The notes below the pieces were generated by a model, which had not been told where the DNA came from, made no database searches, and saw only the letters and a program-made list of their open reading frames with translations. From Niabella insulamsoli (GTDB lineage: Bacteria > Bacteroidota > Bacteroidia > Chitinophagales > Chitinophagaceae): a stretch of 64,000 nucleotides of DNA. A program made the position numbers and the translations under genes. The stretch's first letter is position 1. Each line of letters opens with the position of its first letter. The stretch lies in assembly GCF_039652435.2 (NCBI RefSeq), contig NZ_CP190246.1:3410001-3474000 (forward strand), written 5' to 3'. Shown here piece by piece: positions 49,607 to 58,475 of this stretch.

Positions 49607-49991
49607 GGTTTGGATACTGCGGCTGGCGGTCGCTTTTGTTTTAATCAGCACAGTGGTGATGCATAAATTCAGAGGCACCGAAGAAACGCGCTACATTTTT
49701 GAAACAATCGGCATGGAGCCTAACGGAAGATATGTGATCGGCACGCTGGAATTGGTGGCGGGCTTGCTGATCCTCATTCCGCGCACCACGGGGTTCGGCG
49801 CGCTACTGGCAAGCGGCATACTTGCCGGCGCCATTTTTTTTCATCTCACCAGCCTGGGCATCGAGGTTTTGGGCGATGGCGGCGCATTGTTTTATATGGC
49901 CATGGGAACATTCCTGGGTTGCATCATCTTATTATTGCTTCACCGCAGACAAATTCAATTATTCTTCAGAAAAACCAAGCCGCGCGGATAA
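49596..49991 (+). CDS. DoxX-like small membrane protein
   Basis: 131 residues, four membrane helices (about 5-22, 45-65, 70-90, 95-118). 'MKILVWILRLAVAFVLISTVVMHKF' at the start and 'GRYVIGTLELVAGLLILIPRTTGFGALLASGI' fit the DoxX/DoxD-like family, whose members are linked to redox stress or sulfur chemistry in some bacteria; no role can be assigned here. The promoter lies in leader module copy C. Its last 33 bases overlap the convergent gene downstream. Confidence 0.82.
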   Translation: MKILVWILRLAVAFVLISTVVMHKFRGTEETRYIFETIGMEPNGRYVIGTLELVAGLLILIPRTTGFGALLASGILAGAIFFHLTSLGIEVLGDGGALFYMAMGTFLGCIILLLLHRRQIQLFFRKTKPRG

Positions 49992-50540
49992 GATATCATC
50001 AACTTTTTTAAACAAATGATAGGGCTTGTAAACACGCCAGTTTTGAATGTCCATCAATTCGATAAACTGACCGAGTTTGGCCTGCCTGAATTCATACTGT
50101 GTTTGCTCCGGCATATTCAAACAAACAATCCATCCGTCTTCATCAGAAAGCTCTTCATGCAGCTCTTCATAATATTCTTTATCGCTGCTATGAAAGTTGA
50201 GCACGTTTTCGGCGATCAAAATAAACTTATAGATACCTTCCTGCATAAAGGTTTCCAGCACATCGCGCTTTAAAGTCATAATATCATTTTCCACCGCATC
50301 GTTCCATTCGCCGATCATTTCAATAATCGCATACCCTTCCTCATAATCGGCCATCAATATTTTGAGATAGAGCGTTTTGCTGCCAAAATAATCCCACTGT
50401 GGATGGATATAATAATTATAAACTGTATCGGTATATTCAAACTGCGAATGTTCGGTTCCGAAAAAGGGAGACCGCTCATCTTCTTCGCTCACGTAAATGT
50501 GTTGCCAATTGTAATAAGGTTCTAAATCGTGCATCTTCAC
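49959..50540 (-). CDS. Conserved hypothetical acidic protein
   Basis: 193 residues, no signal peptide or membrane helix, acidic and Tyr-rich ('WQHIYVSEEDERSPFFG', 'YNYYIHPQWDYFGSKTLYLKIL', 'YEEGYAIIEMIGEWNDAVENDI', 'ILIAENVLNFHSSDKEYYEEL'). I know similar proteins as conserved in Bacteroidota, without function. Its 3' end overlaps the DoxX gene by 33 bases on the opposite strand, so both transcripts are antisense at their ends. Confidence 0.75.
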   Translation of the reverse strand: MKMHDLEPYYNWQHIYVSEEDERSPFFGTEHSQFEYTDTVYNYYIHPQWDYFGSKTLYLKILMADYEEGYAIIEMIGEWNDAVENDIMTLKRDVLETFMQEGIYKFILIAENVLNFHSSDKEYYEELHEELSDEDGWIVCLNMPEQTQYEFRQAKLGQFIELMDIQNWRVYKPYHLFKKVDDILSARLGFSEE

Positions 50541-50610
50541 GGCAAGGTAAATGTATTTACCCTTTCTTCAAAGCACAAAAAACGGCAATTGCGTTAAAAT
50601 TTTCCGGTGT

Positions 50611-50892
50611 TTATCGCGCGCTCAGGCCCTGCAATGCATCAGAAACAAAATAGCCGTCTCCTTTTCTTTTCACGATCATACCTTCTTTTCTTAAATCGCG
50701 ATAAGCCCGTTCTGCGGTGGCCAGCGAAACGACGCTGCCTTTACCGATATCGCGCGCAGAGGGCAGCTTCACGCCTTTTTCCAATTTTCCGGTGAGTATG
50801 GCCTGCCTGATGATTTTTTTTACCTGCAGGTATAAAAATGTTTTGGACGAAGGGTTGACGTACCGGTCGATGTTCAAATTTTGTGCATACAT
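50611..50892 (-). CDS. Minimal GntR-family regulator (YtrA-like)
   Basis: 93 residues, consisting almost only of the winged helix: 'KTFLYLQVKKIIRQAILTGKLEKG' and 'LPSARDIG', 'SLATAERAYRDLRKEGMIVKRKGDGYFVS'. The usual C-terminal effector domain of GntR proteins is absent, and even YtrA members are somewhat longer. It binds DNA as a dimer, by family analogy. It follows the CE12 esterase gene after 25 bases on the same strand, so it may be autoregulated within that unit. Confidence 0.9.
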   Translation of the reverse strand: MYAQNLNIDRYVNPSSKTFLYLQVKKIIRQAILTGKLEKGVKLPSARDIGKGSVVSLATAERAYRDLRKEGMIVKRKGDGYFVSDALQGLSAR

Positions 50893-50917
50893 ATCGTTAT
50901 GTTTTAGAAGTGTTCAA

Positions 50918-52234
50918 TCAATTGCCGTCCGGTTGCGCCGCATCGGCTCCGGGGCTCGCAGGCCAGTAAAAGTTTTCATAAATCCCGGGGTGCCCCGGGT
51001 CTAACGATGGCAAATCCTTTTTTAAATATTGCGCCAGTTTTAAGTCGGCGTCTTTTACGCCTTTCACCATCAGCCTGGCCACTTCGAAAGCGCCGTAAGG
51101 CCTGAAATGCGTGTTGTCGGCCAACGCCTCGGGACGCGCAGCAAAACTTCCCGCAGGAAAATGAACAAAAGCAAGCATCGACTTTTCCTCGCCCATTGCT
51201 TCAAATAACTGTTTACTTAAAGCATTGAGATCTATTAGCGCCACACCTCTTTCTCTCGCGGTTTGCCGCACGGCTTCCGGATAGTCGCCCAGCGTTTCAA
51301 CAATTTTTCCGTTTAGAAAACGCCGCCGCTGAACAGAGGTCACCAAAACCGGAATGCCGCCTTTCTTTTTTACTTCATCAATAAAATAGTTGAGATTTTT
51401 TTTGTAACTGGTGAAGGCGCCGATGCCTTTACCTTTTTGTTTTTGATCGTTGTGACCAAACTCGACAAAAGCGTAATCACCGGGCTTCATAAGACTCAGC
51501 ATCTTTGCAAAACGCCTTGCTGCTATAAATCCGCTGAGGGTTTCGCCCGATTCGGCCAGGTTAACTACAGCTACTTTTTCGGGTTGAAAAAACCAGGGAA
51601 ACATCTGGCCCCAGGCAGAGAAGGGCTCGCTGGCTCCGTCGACAACGGTAGAATTGCCCGCAAGAAAAACGGAGACCGCCGTGCGGTTAGGCGTAATTTC
51701 AATAGCGTTGATCTTAGGATTTTTACTGTTGAATTCAAGCGTCAGTTTATGATCCCAGTGGAGGTAACCGTGTTCTCTTGCTTTCAGGCGCACTTTTTTG
51801 CGGGAACCGGCAATGAGGCTATCCCTGATATTTACGGTAAATTGTATGAGTTGATGTGCGCCGGCGGCAGTTTGCAAGCGGTTAACAAACATCCTTCTGT
51901 TTTCGGCCCTGACAGCCAAATCGGAAGGCCCATGATCGTCGCCTGTCCAAATTTTCACATCATAATTGCCTTCGGGGAGTTTGACAGAGAAATAGAAAGG
52001 CTGGTCGCTTGTCAAAAATCCGTCGGTTAGGGCCTGCGCGCCCACCTCGTTATTATTCATTGCGGAAGTACCCAAATCAATACCATAGCCCCGCGCCTCG
52101 GTGTAGATGGTTTCGGGCGTCACCTTTAGGTAGCCGCCAGGAACTGCTCCTTTTCCGAAATCGAATCGAAATGTTTGAGCATCGGCCACTTTTAAAAATC
52201 CGGCCAGTAAGAAAAAGCCTACAAGTATTTTCAT
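50918..52234 (-). CDS. Rhamnogalacturonan acetylesterase (SGNH hydrolase, CE12)
   Basis: 438 residues. Signal peptide (ILVGFFLLAGFLKVADAQ), an N-terminal beta-sandwich (about 20-165) and an SGNH esterase: block I 'VFLAGNSTVVDG' with the nucleophilic Ser, Gly in 'NLAESGETLSG', 'VEFGHNDQK' (block III Asn) and 'ADNTHFRPYGA' with the catalytic Asp and His. CE12 enzymes remove acetyl groups from rhamnogalacturonan backbone residues, outside the cell or in the periplasm. This fits the rhamnose-type catabolic genes at 61-64 kb. The nearby hybrid sensor is its likely regulator. Confidence 0.92.
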   Translation of the reverse strand: MKILVGFFLLAGFLKVADAQTFRFDFGKGAVPGGYLKVTPETIYTEARGYGIDLGTSAMNNNEVGAQALTDGFLTSDQPFYFSVKLPEGNYDVKIWTGDDHGPSDLAVRAENRRMFVNRLQTAAGAHQLIQFTVNIRDSLIAGSRKKVRLKAREHGYLHWDHKLTLEFNSKNPKINAIEITPNRTAVSVFLAGNSTVVDGASEPFSAWGQMFPWFFQPEKVAVVNLAESGETLSGFIAARRFAKMLSLMKPGDYAFVEFGHNDQKQKGKGIGAFTSYKKNLNYFIDEVKKKGGIPVLVTSVQRRRFLNGKIVETLGDYPEAVRQTARERGVALIDLNALSKQLFEAMGEEKSMLAFVHFPAGSFAARPEALADNTHFRPYGAFEVARLMVKGVKDADLKLAQYLKKDLPSLDPGHPGIYENFYWPASPGADAAQPDGN

Positions 52235-52302
52235 TTTTTCAGCACATATCCATCACTCGGGAGACGCCGCAATCGACAGGCAGCAATAAAAAGTGACAGT
52301 CG

Positions 52303-52389
52303 TTTTTGATGTGATTATTATAACCCGAAACTACCCCGCGCATCATCAAAAACACAGGCAGAACATGCCAGAAAATCGGCATTTTGATG
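52303..52389. promoter_or_regulatory. Repeated TTTTGATG half-sites before the CE12 gene
   Basis: TTTTTGATG (52303-52311), its inverse CATCAAAAA (52344-52352) and TTTTGATG (52382-52389) lie between the CE12 start and the end of the sensor gene. Three copies in 87 bases fit binding sites for an AraC-type domain such as that of the adjacent sensor. This is inference from spacing. Confidence 0.3.
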
Positions 52390-52453
52390 CAGATTTGATA
52401 GCTCAGAAAGGAATAAATTATTCTAAATCAAAAGATTAAAAAAACAAGCCCGC

Positions 52454-55400
52454 TTAGCCCTTTTGCTGCATGCTATATTTTTTGGGAGTGGTGCCATAGT
52501 GCTTTTGAAACATACGGCTGAAACTTGTGGCGTCGGCGTAGCCCACCGAAAAAGCAATCTCGGAGATAGACTGCTCCCCCTGCAACAAGAGCTCGGCCGC
52601 TTTGTTGAGCCGAATGCCTGTGACAAATTCATGCACGGACTGATTCGCGATCCCCTTTACTTTTCGGTATAGCTGCGTGCGGCTCATAAATAGCTGCGCA
52701 GCCAGCCATTCGACGTTCACTTCTGCTTCTGACATATGCGCCTCGATAAGACCGGTTGCTTTGGACAGGAAAGCTTTGTCGGCAGCATTGAGCCCAACGG
52801 GATTGGCGAAAGATTCGGGAGATTGTCCAAAGAGCGTCCTTAATTTAAGCCGGTTGTCAATCAGGTTGCGAACCCTCGTTTGCAAAAGCGGCATACTAAA
52901 AGGTTTTACGATATAGGCGTCGGCGCCGGTTTCATAACCCTCGGTTTCATATTGATCGGATTGGCGGGCGGTAAGTAATATCACCGGTATGTGGCTGGTT
53001 TTTTCATCTGTTTTCAAACGCGCACATAACTCCAGGCCGTTCATCCCCGGCATCATAATATCGCTGATAACCAGGTCGGGAATTTCTTCATGAGCTTTTT
53101 GCAGTCCCTCTTCGCCGTTCTTCCCTTCGACAATTTTATACGTTGCAGCAAGATTTTGCTTTATATAATTCCTGATATCTTCATTGTCTTCTACCAACAA
53201 AACAATCGGCATTTCTGCGTCGGCAACCTGCGTTAGAACCGGAGATTGTAGCGTTGGTTTCTCAACCTCGTAACCCTGATGAGTTGGGTTCAAATTTTCG
53301 CCAACGACAGAAATATGAGCAAGCTGCAAAATGAAAGTTGTGCCCTTACCCGGCTCGCTCTCTACTTTTATCTTCCCTTTATGCAGTTCTACCAATTCTT
53401 TCGTGAGAGAAAGCCCCACACCGGTCCCTGTTTGCTGATGCCCGGCATCGGCCTGAAAAAAAGGATCGAAAATTTTTTCAACCTTGTCGGGCGCAATACC
53501 AATGCCATCATCCGAAACACGGATTTCGACGCTTTCCGGTTTTTCGTTGGCTGCAGCAATGCTCACTTTTATATGTCCGCCTCGGGGTGTGAATTTAAAG
53601 GCGTTTGAAATGAGATTATAAAGAATTTTTCCCGCCACATCGGTATCAAATCCCATCATTATTTTATCCGGCTTGCTTGCAACTTCAAATTCAATTTCCT
53701 GATCCTCCGCTTTAAAATCGAAACCGGCAGCAATATTTTTTATAAAAACAACCCAATCCTGATAACGCGCATTTAATTGCATGCTGCCCGCTTCTATCTT
53801 TCTAAAATCGAGAAACTGGTTGATTAAAGTCAGCAGCCGCTGGGCGTTTCTGTACATGACATTATAATGCGCCAATTCGCCAGGTGTCGCATCCTCTCTT
53901 GAAAGCAGCGATCGCAAAGGGTCCACGATCAGCGTTAAAGGCGTTCTGAATTCGTGTGAGACATTGGTAAAGAAACTGGATTTTACCTGATCCAGTTCCC
54001 GGGCTTTCTCAGCTTTCAGGCGTTCGGTTAAGATTTGCCGGTGATATTGCTGGCGCACCTGCACAATCCGGTAGATGGCCAGCAAAACTAAAGCGCCGAT
54101 TAAAAAGTAAATACCATAAGCCCACCAGGTTTCCCACCAGGGTGGCAACACGATAATTTCCAGCGTGGCGGGTTGGGGATTCCAGACACCGTCGCTATTG
54201 GACGCTTTGACTTTCAGCAGGTATTTCCCCGCAGCTAAATTTGAATAGCTCGCCAGTCGCCGCGACGCGCTTGTAAAAACCCAATCGTTATCCTGTCCTT
54301 CAAGCATGTAAGCATACTGGTTCTTAGCCGGGTTGGAATAATGCAACGCTGAAAACTCAACCGAGAAACTTTGATCTTCGTGCGTCAGCGTGATGCTGCG
54401 CGTCATGTGAATGGGCGCCGACAAAACGGACCGTCCATTTACCGAGTCCTTTACATTTACGGGCTTATTCAGAATTTGCAAAGCGGTAAAGGTTACTTTA
54501 GGCAAAAAGGGATTATCTGTTATTTCATCGGGGTTGAAATGAATGTATCCCGATGTGGTTCCAAAATACATTTGCCCATCAGCCTTATTCTGAAAGCCCG
54601 AACCGTCCATAAACTCATACTCCTGCCCCGGTTTTTTTACGGAATAGTTTTGTACCTGCCCGGTTTTTATTTGCAATTTGGAAAGGCCGTTTTTATGAGC
54701 AAACCATACAAAGCCCTTTTGATCAGCCATCACCTTGGTTATATATTGATCTGCCAGCCCGTCTTTTATGGTGTAGGTTTTAATCTTACCCGTTTTGTGA
54801 TGCACACAACAAAGCGCATTTGCCGCGCCTACCCAAATATCTCCATATACATCTTCAGCAATTGAATAAATGCGCTCGTCGGGAGAAAGCGGATTGCTGC
54901 CCAAGCCGGTATAAAAAACGGTGTCCACCCATTGATTATTTTTCGGGTTTCGTTTTAAATGAATTAAGCCGGAATATTCGGTACCGATCCAGAGATCATT
55001 CCGGGAATCAAAAAAAATACTACCGGCGCCAGAGGTTCCATAAGCAGGAATATCTTGCTTTTCAAATTGCTGTAGCACCGGATCATAACGCAATAATCCA
55101 TTGTAATAGGCAAACCAGATCTGTTTGGTTACGGGATCTGTTGCGGCCGTGTAAAAGCGACTGTAAGCCGGTTGTTTCACGCGATCGAACAAATGAACAA
55201 TCTGGCCTGTTCGAGGATTATACCGGTCGAGCCCCGAGCGTTTGCCGATCCAGATGTCGCCCCTGTCGTCGCCAAAAATCATTTTTATATTTTCTCCGCG
55301 CCATTGTTCTGAAAGTTTAAACTGATTTTGGCTAGCTGGCTCCACAATCAACACTCCATCATCTTCGGTGCCGCACCAAACCCTACCATCCCTCACCCAC

Positions 55401-56092
55401 ATAGAGCGCACCGCTTCATGCTGCTTGCTTGGCGCTTTGGACCGCGCAGCCACATGATGAAATTTATTCGCATTGAGATCCGTCATATTGATACCGCCTG
55501 CACCTGTGCCCAACCATAAAATGCCGGCATCATCCAGCAACATACAGTTTACATTGTTATCGTTGAGGCCGCCTTCGCCCCCGCTTCTCGTTTGAAAAAC
55601 AACATGCTCGAGGGTCTGCGACAGTTGAAAAGGACCGATAAGTTGCTGCAAAAAATGTGCATTCCGCGTAAATACATCGAGGCTGCGCAGGCGGTTGACG
55701 GAATCCTGCAAGGGCAAAGGAAGATCGGTGAGCTTAAATCTGGTGAAATCATCCGTTTCATAATTATAGCGGCAAATGGTTTTATTGAAAACCGAAGCCC
55801 AGATGGTACCGTCGGGATCCTTGTATAAATAATGAATGCGATTGCTGGCCAGCGAAGTGCTGTCGCCAAAAACCGTGCGGTAAATTTTAAACGAATATCC
55901 ATCGTACCGACAAAGGCCGTTCCAGGTTCCAAACCACATAAAACCAAACTTATCTTTCACGATGCCGCGGACGGTGCTTTGAGGCAAACCGTTTTTTGCC
56001 GTCAAATACTCAAAACTCACCTGCTGGCTGTGTATCGATTGAACGGCAAATAGGCTTAGAAAAAAAATGGTTATCCTAAAAAAAGCAGCCAT
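52454..56092 (-). CDS. Hybrid two-component system sensor/regulator (HTCS)
   Basis: About 1212 residues from ATG 56092, which places a signal peptide (AFFRITIFFLSLFAVQSIHSQ) at the N-terminus. Order: two-component regulator propellers (about 25-650, 'GLPQSTVRGIVKDKFGFMWF'), Y_Y_Y domain (about 650-710), a membrane helix ('GIYFLIGALVLLAIYRIV'), histidine kinase ('SHEFRTPLTLI' with the phospho-His; ATPase 'GTGVGLSLTKELVELHKG'), receiver ('DLVISDIMMPGMNG', 'ARQSDQYETEGYETGADAY' ending in the KPF motif) and an AraC-type DNA-binding domain. It senses a periplasmic oligosaccharide and activates catabolic genes. Starts 60 bases after thrC ends, same strand. Confidence 0.97.
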   Translation of the reverse strand: MAAFFRITIFFLSLFAVQSIHSQQVSFEYLTAKNGLPQSTVRGIVKDKFGFMWFGTWNGLCRYDGYSFKIYRTVFGDSTSLASNRIHYLYKDPDGTIWASVFNKTICRYNYETDDFTRFKLTDLPLPLQDSVNRLRSLDVFTRNAHFLQQLIGPFQLSQTLEHVVFQTRSGGEGGLNDNNVNCMLLDDAGILWLGTGAGGINMTDLNANKFHHVAARSKAPSKQHEAVRSMWVRDGRVWCGTEDDGVLIVEPASQNQFKLSEQWRGENIKMIFGDDRGDIWIGKRSGLDRYNPRTGQIVHLFDRVKQPAYSRFYTAATDPVTKQIWFAYYNGLLRYDPVLQQFEKQDIPAYGTSGAGSIFFDSRNDLWIGTEYSGLIHLKRNPKNNQWVDTVFYTGLGSNPLSPDERIYSIAEDVYGDIWVGAANALCCVHHKTGKIKTYTIKDGLADQYITKVMADQKGFVWFAHKNGLSKLQIKTGQVQNYSVKKPGQEYEFMDGSGFQNKADGQMYFGTTSGYIHFNPDEITDNPFLPKVTFTALQILNKPVNVKDSVNGRSVLSAPIHMTRSITLTHEDQSFSVEFSALHYSNPAKNQYAYMLEGQDNDWVFTSASRRLASYSNLAAGKYLLKVKASNSDGVWNPQPATLEIIVLPPWWETWWAYGIYFLIGALVLLAIYRIVQVRQQYHRQILTERLKAEKARELDQVKSSFFTNVSHEFRTPLTLIVDPLRSLLSREDATPGELAHYNVMYRNAQRLLTLINQFLDFRKIEAGSMQLNARYQDWVVFIKNIAAGFDFKAEDQEIEFEVASKPDKIMMGFDTDVAGKILYNLISNAFKFTPRGGHIKVSIAAANEKPESVEIRVSDDGIGIAPDKVEKIFDPFFQADAGHQQTGTGVGLSLTKELVELHKGKIKVESEPGKGTTFILQLAHISVVGENLNPTHQGYEVEKPTLQSPVLTQVADAEMPIVLLVEDNEDIRNYIKQNLAATYKIVEGKNGEEGLQKAHEEIPDLVISDIMMPGMNGLELCARLKTDEKTSHIPVILLTARQSDQYETEGYETGADAYIVKPFSMPLLQTRVRNLIDNRLKLRTLFGQSPESFANPVGLNAADKAFLSKATGLIEAHMSEAEVNVEWLAAQLFMSRTQLYRKVKGIANQSVHEFVTGIRLNKAAELLLQGEQSISEIAFSVGYADATSFSRMFQKHYGTTPKKYSMQQKG

Positions 56093-56151
56093 TGGCAAAC
56101 TGATTCTGTTGCTACGAATATACAACCATTCACGGGCCGGGATGATTGTAT

Positions 56152-57453
56152 TTATGGCATGTTCAGCAAAAACGATTTAAGATCTTCAAAGTCCGGCCTG
56201 ATGGCAATTGATTCATTTTCTCTTTTCATCATATCGCTCAAAGCCGCAGGAATACTTACTTTTTCGCCTGTCGCCTGCTCTACAGCATCCGGAAATTTTA
56301 CGGGGTGCGCTGTCTCAAGCAGAAAGCCTTTATGCTGCGGTTGCTGCGCGAGTATTTGCTCTAACGCCAGGTAAGCCACGGCTCCGTGAGGATCCAGTGT
56401 ATAACCATCTGCCTTTTTTACCCTTTTAATCGTTTCAATGGTTTGGTCGTCGGTAATGGTTTGGGCCGAAAGGTTTTGTTTAAGATCTGAAAACTGATGT
56501 TGAAACAATTCAATAATCCTTATAAAGTTGCTGGGATTACCTACGTCCATTGCATTTGACAGCGTGGCGACCGTTTCTTTGGGATTTAAACGTTGCGTTT
56601 CGAGATACTCGGAGACGATATCATTGACATTACAAGCTGCGACAAAAGGGCCGAGGGGAAGGCCGGTCACTTTAGCTAAAATGCCCGCGCAAATATTCCC
56701 AAAATTGCCGCTTGGCACCGAAACTACCGGCGGCATAGTTTTGTACTGCCATTGTTTATAGGCTAAGAAATAATAGATCTGTTGTGGCAGCCATCGAGCG
56801 ACATTGATCGAATTTGCAGAAGTCAGGAATTTTTTACTATTGATGTCCTGATCTTTGAAAGCCTCTTTCACCATTCGCTGGCAATCGTCAAAGCTGCCTT
56901 CGACCTGCAGCGCGGTAATATTTTTTCCCAGTGTGGTAAGCTGCTTTTCCTGGACGGCGCTCACACGGCCTTTAGGGTAAAGAATCACTACATTGACTTT
57001 ATCCACTCCATAAAACCCGCTTGCCACCGCTCCACCGGTATCGCCTGAAGTAGCGACCAACACTGTAACCGACCGGTCTTCATCTTTTAAAAAATGGCCC
57101 AGGCAACGGCTCATGAACCGCGCCCCGACATCCTTAAAAGCCAGCGTGGGACCATGAAAAAGCTCCAGGGAAAAAATATCTTCATTGATCTGTTGTAATG
57201 GTATCGGGAAGTTGATCGTTCGCTCCACGATGGCATACAATTCATCATTGTTTAATGACCCGCCGACATATGGTTTCATCACTTCAAATGCAATATCGAC
57301 ATCCGATATAGATGCCATATCGGCGATCCATTTTTGGTCGACTAGCGGCAACGTTTCAGGAAAGTATAATCCGCCATCCGGCGCCTGTCCTAAAATAGTT
57401 GCTTCTTTAAATGAAACAATGGGAGATTTTTTGTTGAGACTATAATAATTCAT
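56152..57453 (-). CDS. thrC: Threonine synthase
   Basis: 433 residues. Converts O-phosphohomoserine to threonine with PLP. 'HGPTLAFKDVGARFM' carries the PLP-binding Lys and 'VATSGDTGGAVASGF' the phosphate-binding loop. The N-terminal 'MNYYSLNKKSPIVSFKEA' and 'GQAPDGGLYFPETLP' are typical of the long class II threonine synthases. Last gene of thrA-thrB-thrC, 59 bases after thrB. Confidence 0.98.
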   Translation of the reverse strand: MNYYSLNKKSPIVSFKEATILGQAPDGGLYFPETLPLVDQKWIADMASISDVDIAFEVMKPYVGGSLNNDELYAIVERTINFPIPLQQINEDIFSLELFHGPTLAFKDVGARFMSRCLGHFLKDEDRSVTVLVATSGDTGGAVASGFYGVDKVNVVILYPKGRVSAVQEKQLTTLGKNITALQVEGSFDDCQRMVKEAFKDQDINSKKFLTSANSINVARWLPQQIYYFLAYKQWQYKTMPPVVSVPSGNFGNICAGILAKVTGLPLGPFVAACNVNDIVSEYLETQRLNPKETVATLSNAMDVGNPSNFIRIIELFQHQFSDLKQNLSAQTITDDQTIETIKRVKKADGYTLDPHGAVAYLALEQILAQQPQHKGFLLETAHPVKFPDAVEQATGEKVSIPAALSDMMKRENESIAIRPDFEDLKSFLLNMP

Positions 57454-57512
57454 GAGCCTTTAAGGTTTGAATAGAAGAAAGGAAAGCCATAGAAGAGGAT
57501 GAATGGTTCATT

Positions 57513-58430
57513 TTAATGCATCACCTCAACGCCGGTTTTATTGATCGTAGTAACATAAACATTGTTTTCAATATCAATATCATCATATATTTTTTTCATA
57601 ATCTGACCCACATCCGTAGCGATCGATTCATTTTCACTAAGCATAAAGATGGAAGGCCCGGAACCTGAAATGCCGCCGCCCAAAGCGCCAGCGGCTTTAC
57701 ACTGGGTTTTCACGTCATCAAAATTGGGGATCAAAATGCTGCGTACGGGTTCTATGATCACGTCTTCAAGGGAGCGGCTGATTAATGCGTTGTCGTTGCT
57801 CACCAGCCCTGCTACAAGGCCAGCGATATTGCCCCATTGCTTGATCGCATCTTTAAGATATACCTGCTTGCGCAGGATTTGCCTTGCATCGGCCGTACGC
57901 ACTTCGATCTGCGGATGCACAACGGTAACATACAGATCCGGGCTTGCGATAGGAATGATATCGAGCGGATAAATAGACCTGATCAACGTAACGCCGCCTA
58001 AAATGCACGGCGTAATATTATCGGCATGTTTCACGCCCGTTGCCAACTTTTCTCCAATCATGGCCAATTGAACCATGTCGTCGGTTGAAAAAATATCGCC
58101 CATCAACCGGGCGGCGCCTACAGCGGCGCCGGCAGCGCTCGCAGCGCTCGAACCGAGACCACTACCCGGCTTGATCTGTTTTTCGATCGTCACTTTTATC
58201 CCTTTCTGAAATCCCGCTTTTTCAATCGCTGCCAAAAGCACGACGCCGGCAACGTTTTTTTCAGGATCAGTAGGCAGGCCGAATGAGTCTTTGTTGACAA
58301 TCACAACGCCCGGCTCGTCGATCACCTCAAACTCCATAATATCGTAGGGCTCTTTCAGGGCCAGGCCCAAAATATCAAAGCCACAAACCAAATTGGCGAC
58401 GGTGCCCGGAGATTTTATTTTAATGCTCAT
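57513..58430 (-). CDS. thrB: Homoserine kinase
   Basis: 305 residues, GHMP kinase family. Phosphorylates homoserine. 'SPGTVANLVCGFDILGLAL' at the N-terminus, the ATP motif 'KPGSGLGSSAASAAGAAVGA' (about 88-107) and the C-terminal 'GALGGGISGSGPSIFMLS'. All three GHMP motifs are present. It lies between thrA (45 bases) and thrC (59 bases) on one transcript. Confidence 0.98.
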   Translation of the reverse strand: MSIKIKSPGTVANLVCGFDILGLALKEPYDIMEFEVIDEPGVVIVNKDSFGLPTDPEKNVAGVVLLAAIEKAGFQKGIKVTIEKQIKPGSGLGSSAASAAGAAVGAARLMGDIFSTDDMVQLAMIGEKLATGVKHADNITPCILGGVTLIRSIYPLDIIPIASPDLYVTVVHPQIEVRTADARQILRKQVYLKDAIKQWGNIAGLVAGLVSNDNALISRSLEDVIIEPVRSILIPNFDDVKTQCKAAGALGGGISGSGPSIFMLSENESIATDVGQIMKKIYDDIDIENNVYVTTINKTGVEVMH

Positions 58431-58475
58431 GTTGACTTTTTTTACAATCGTCTTTCGACAAATACTATTGCTTAA

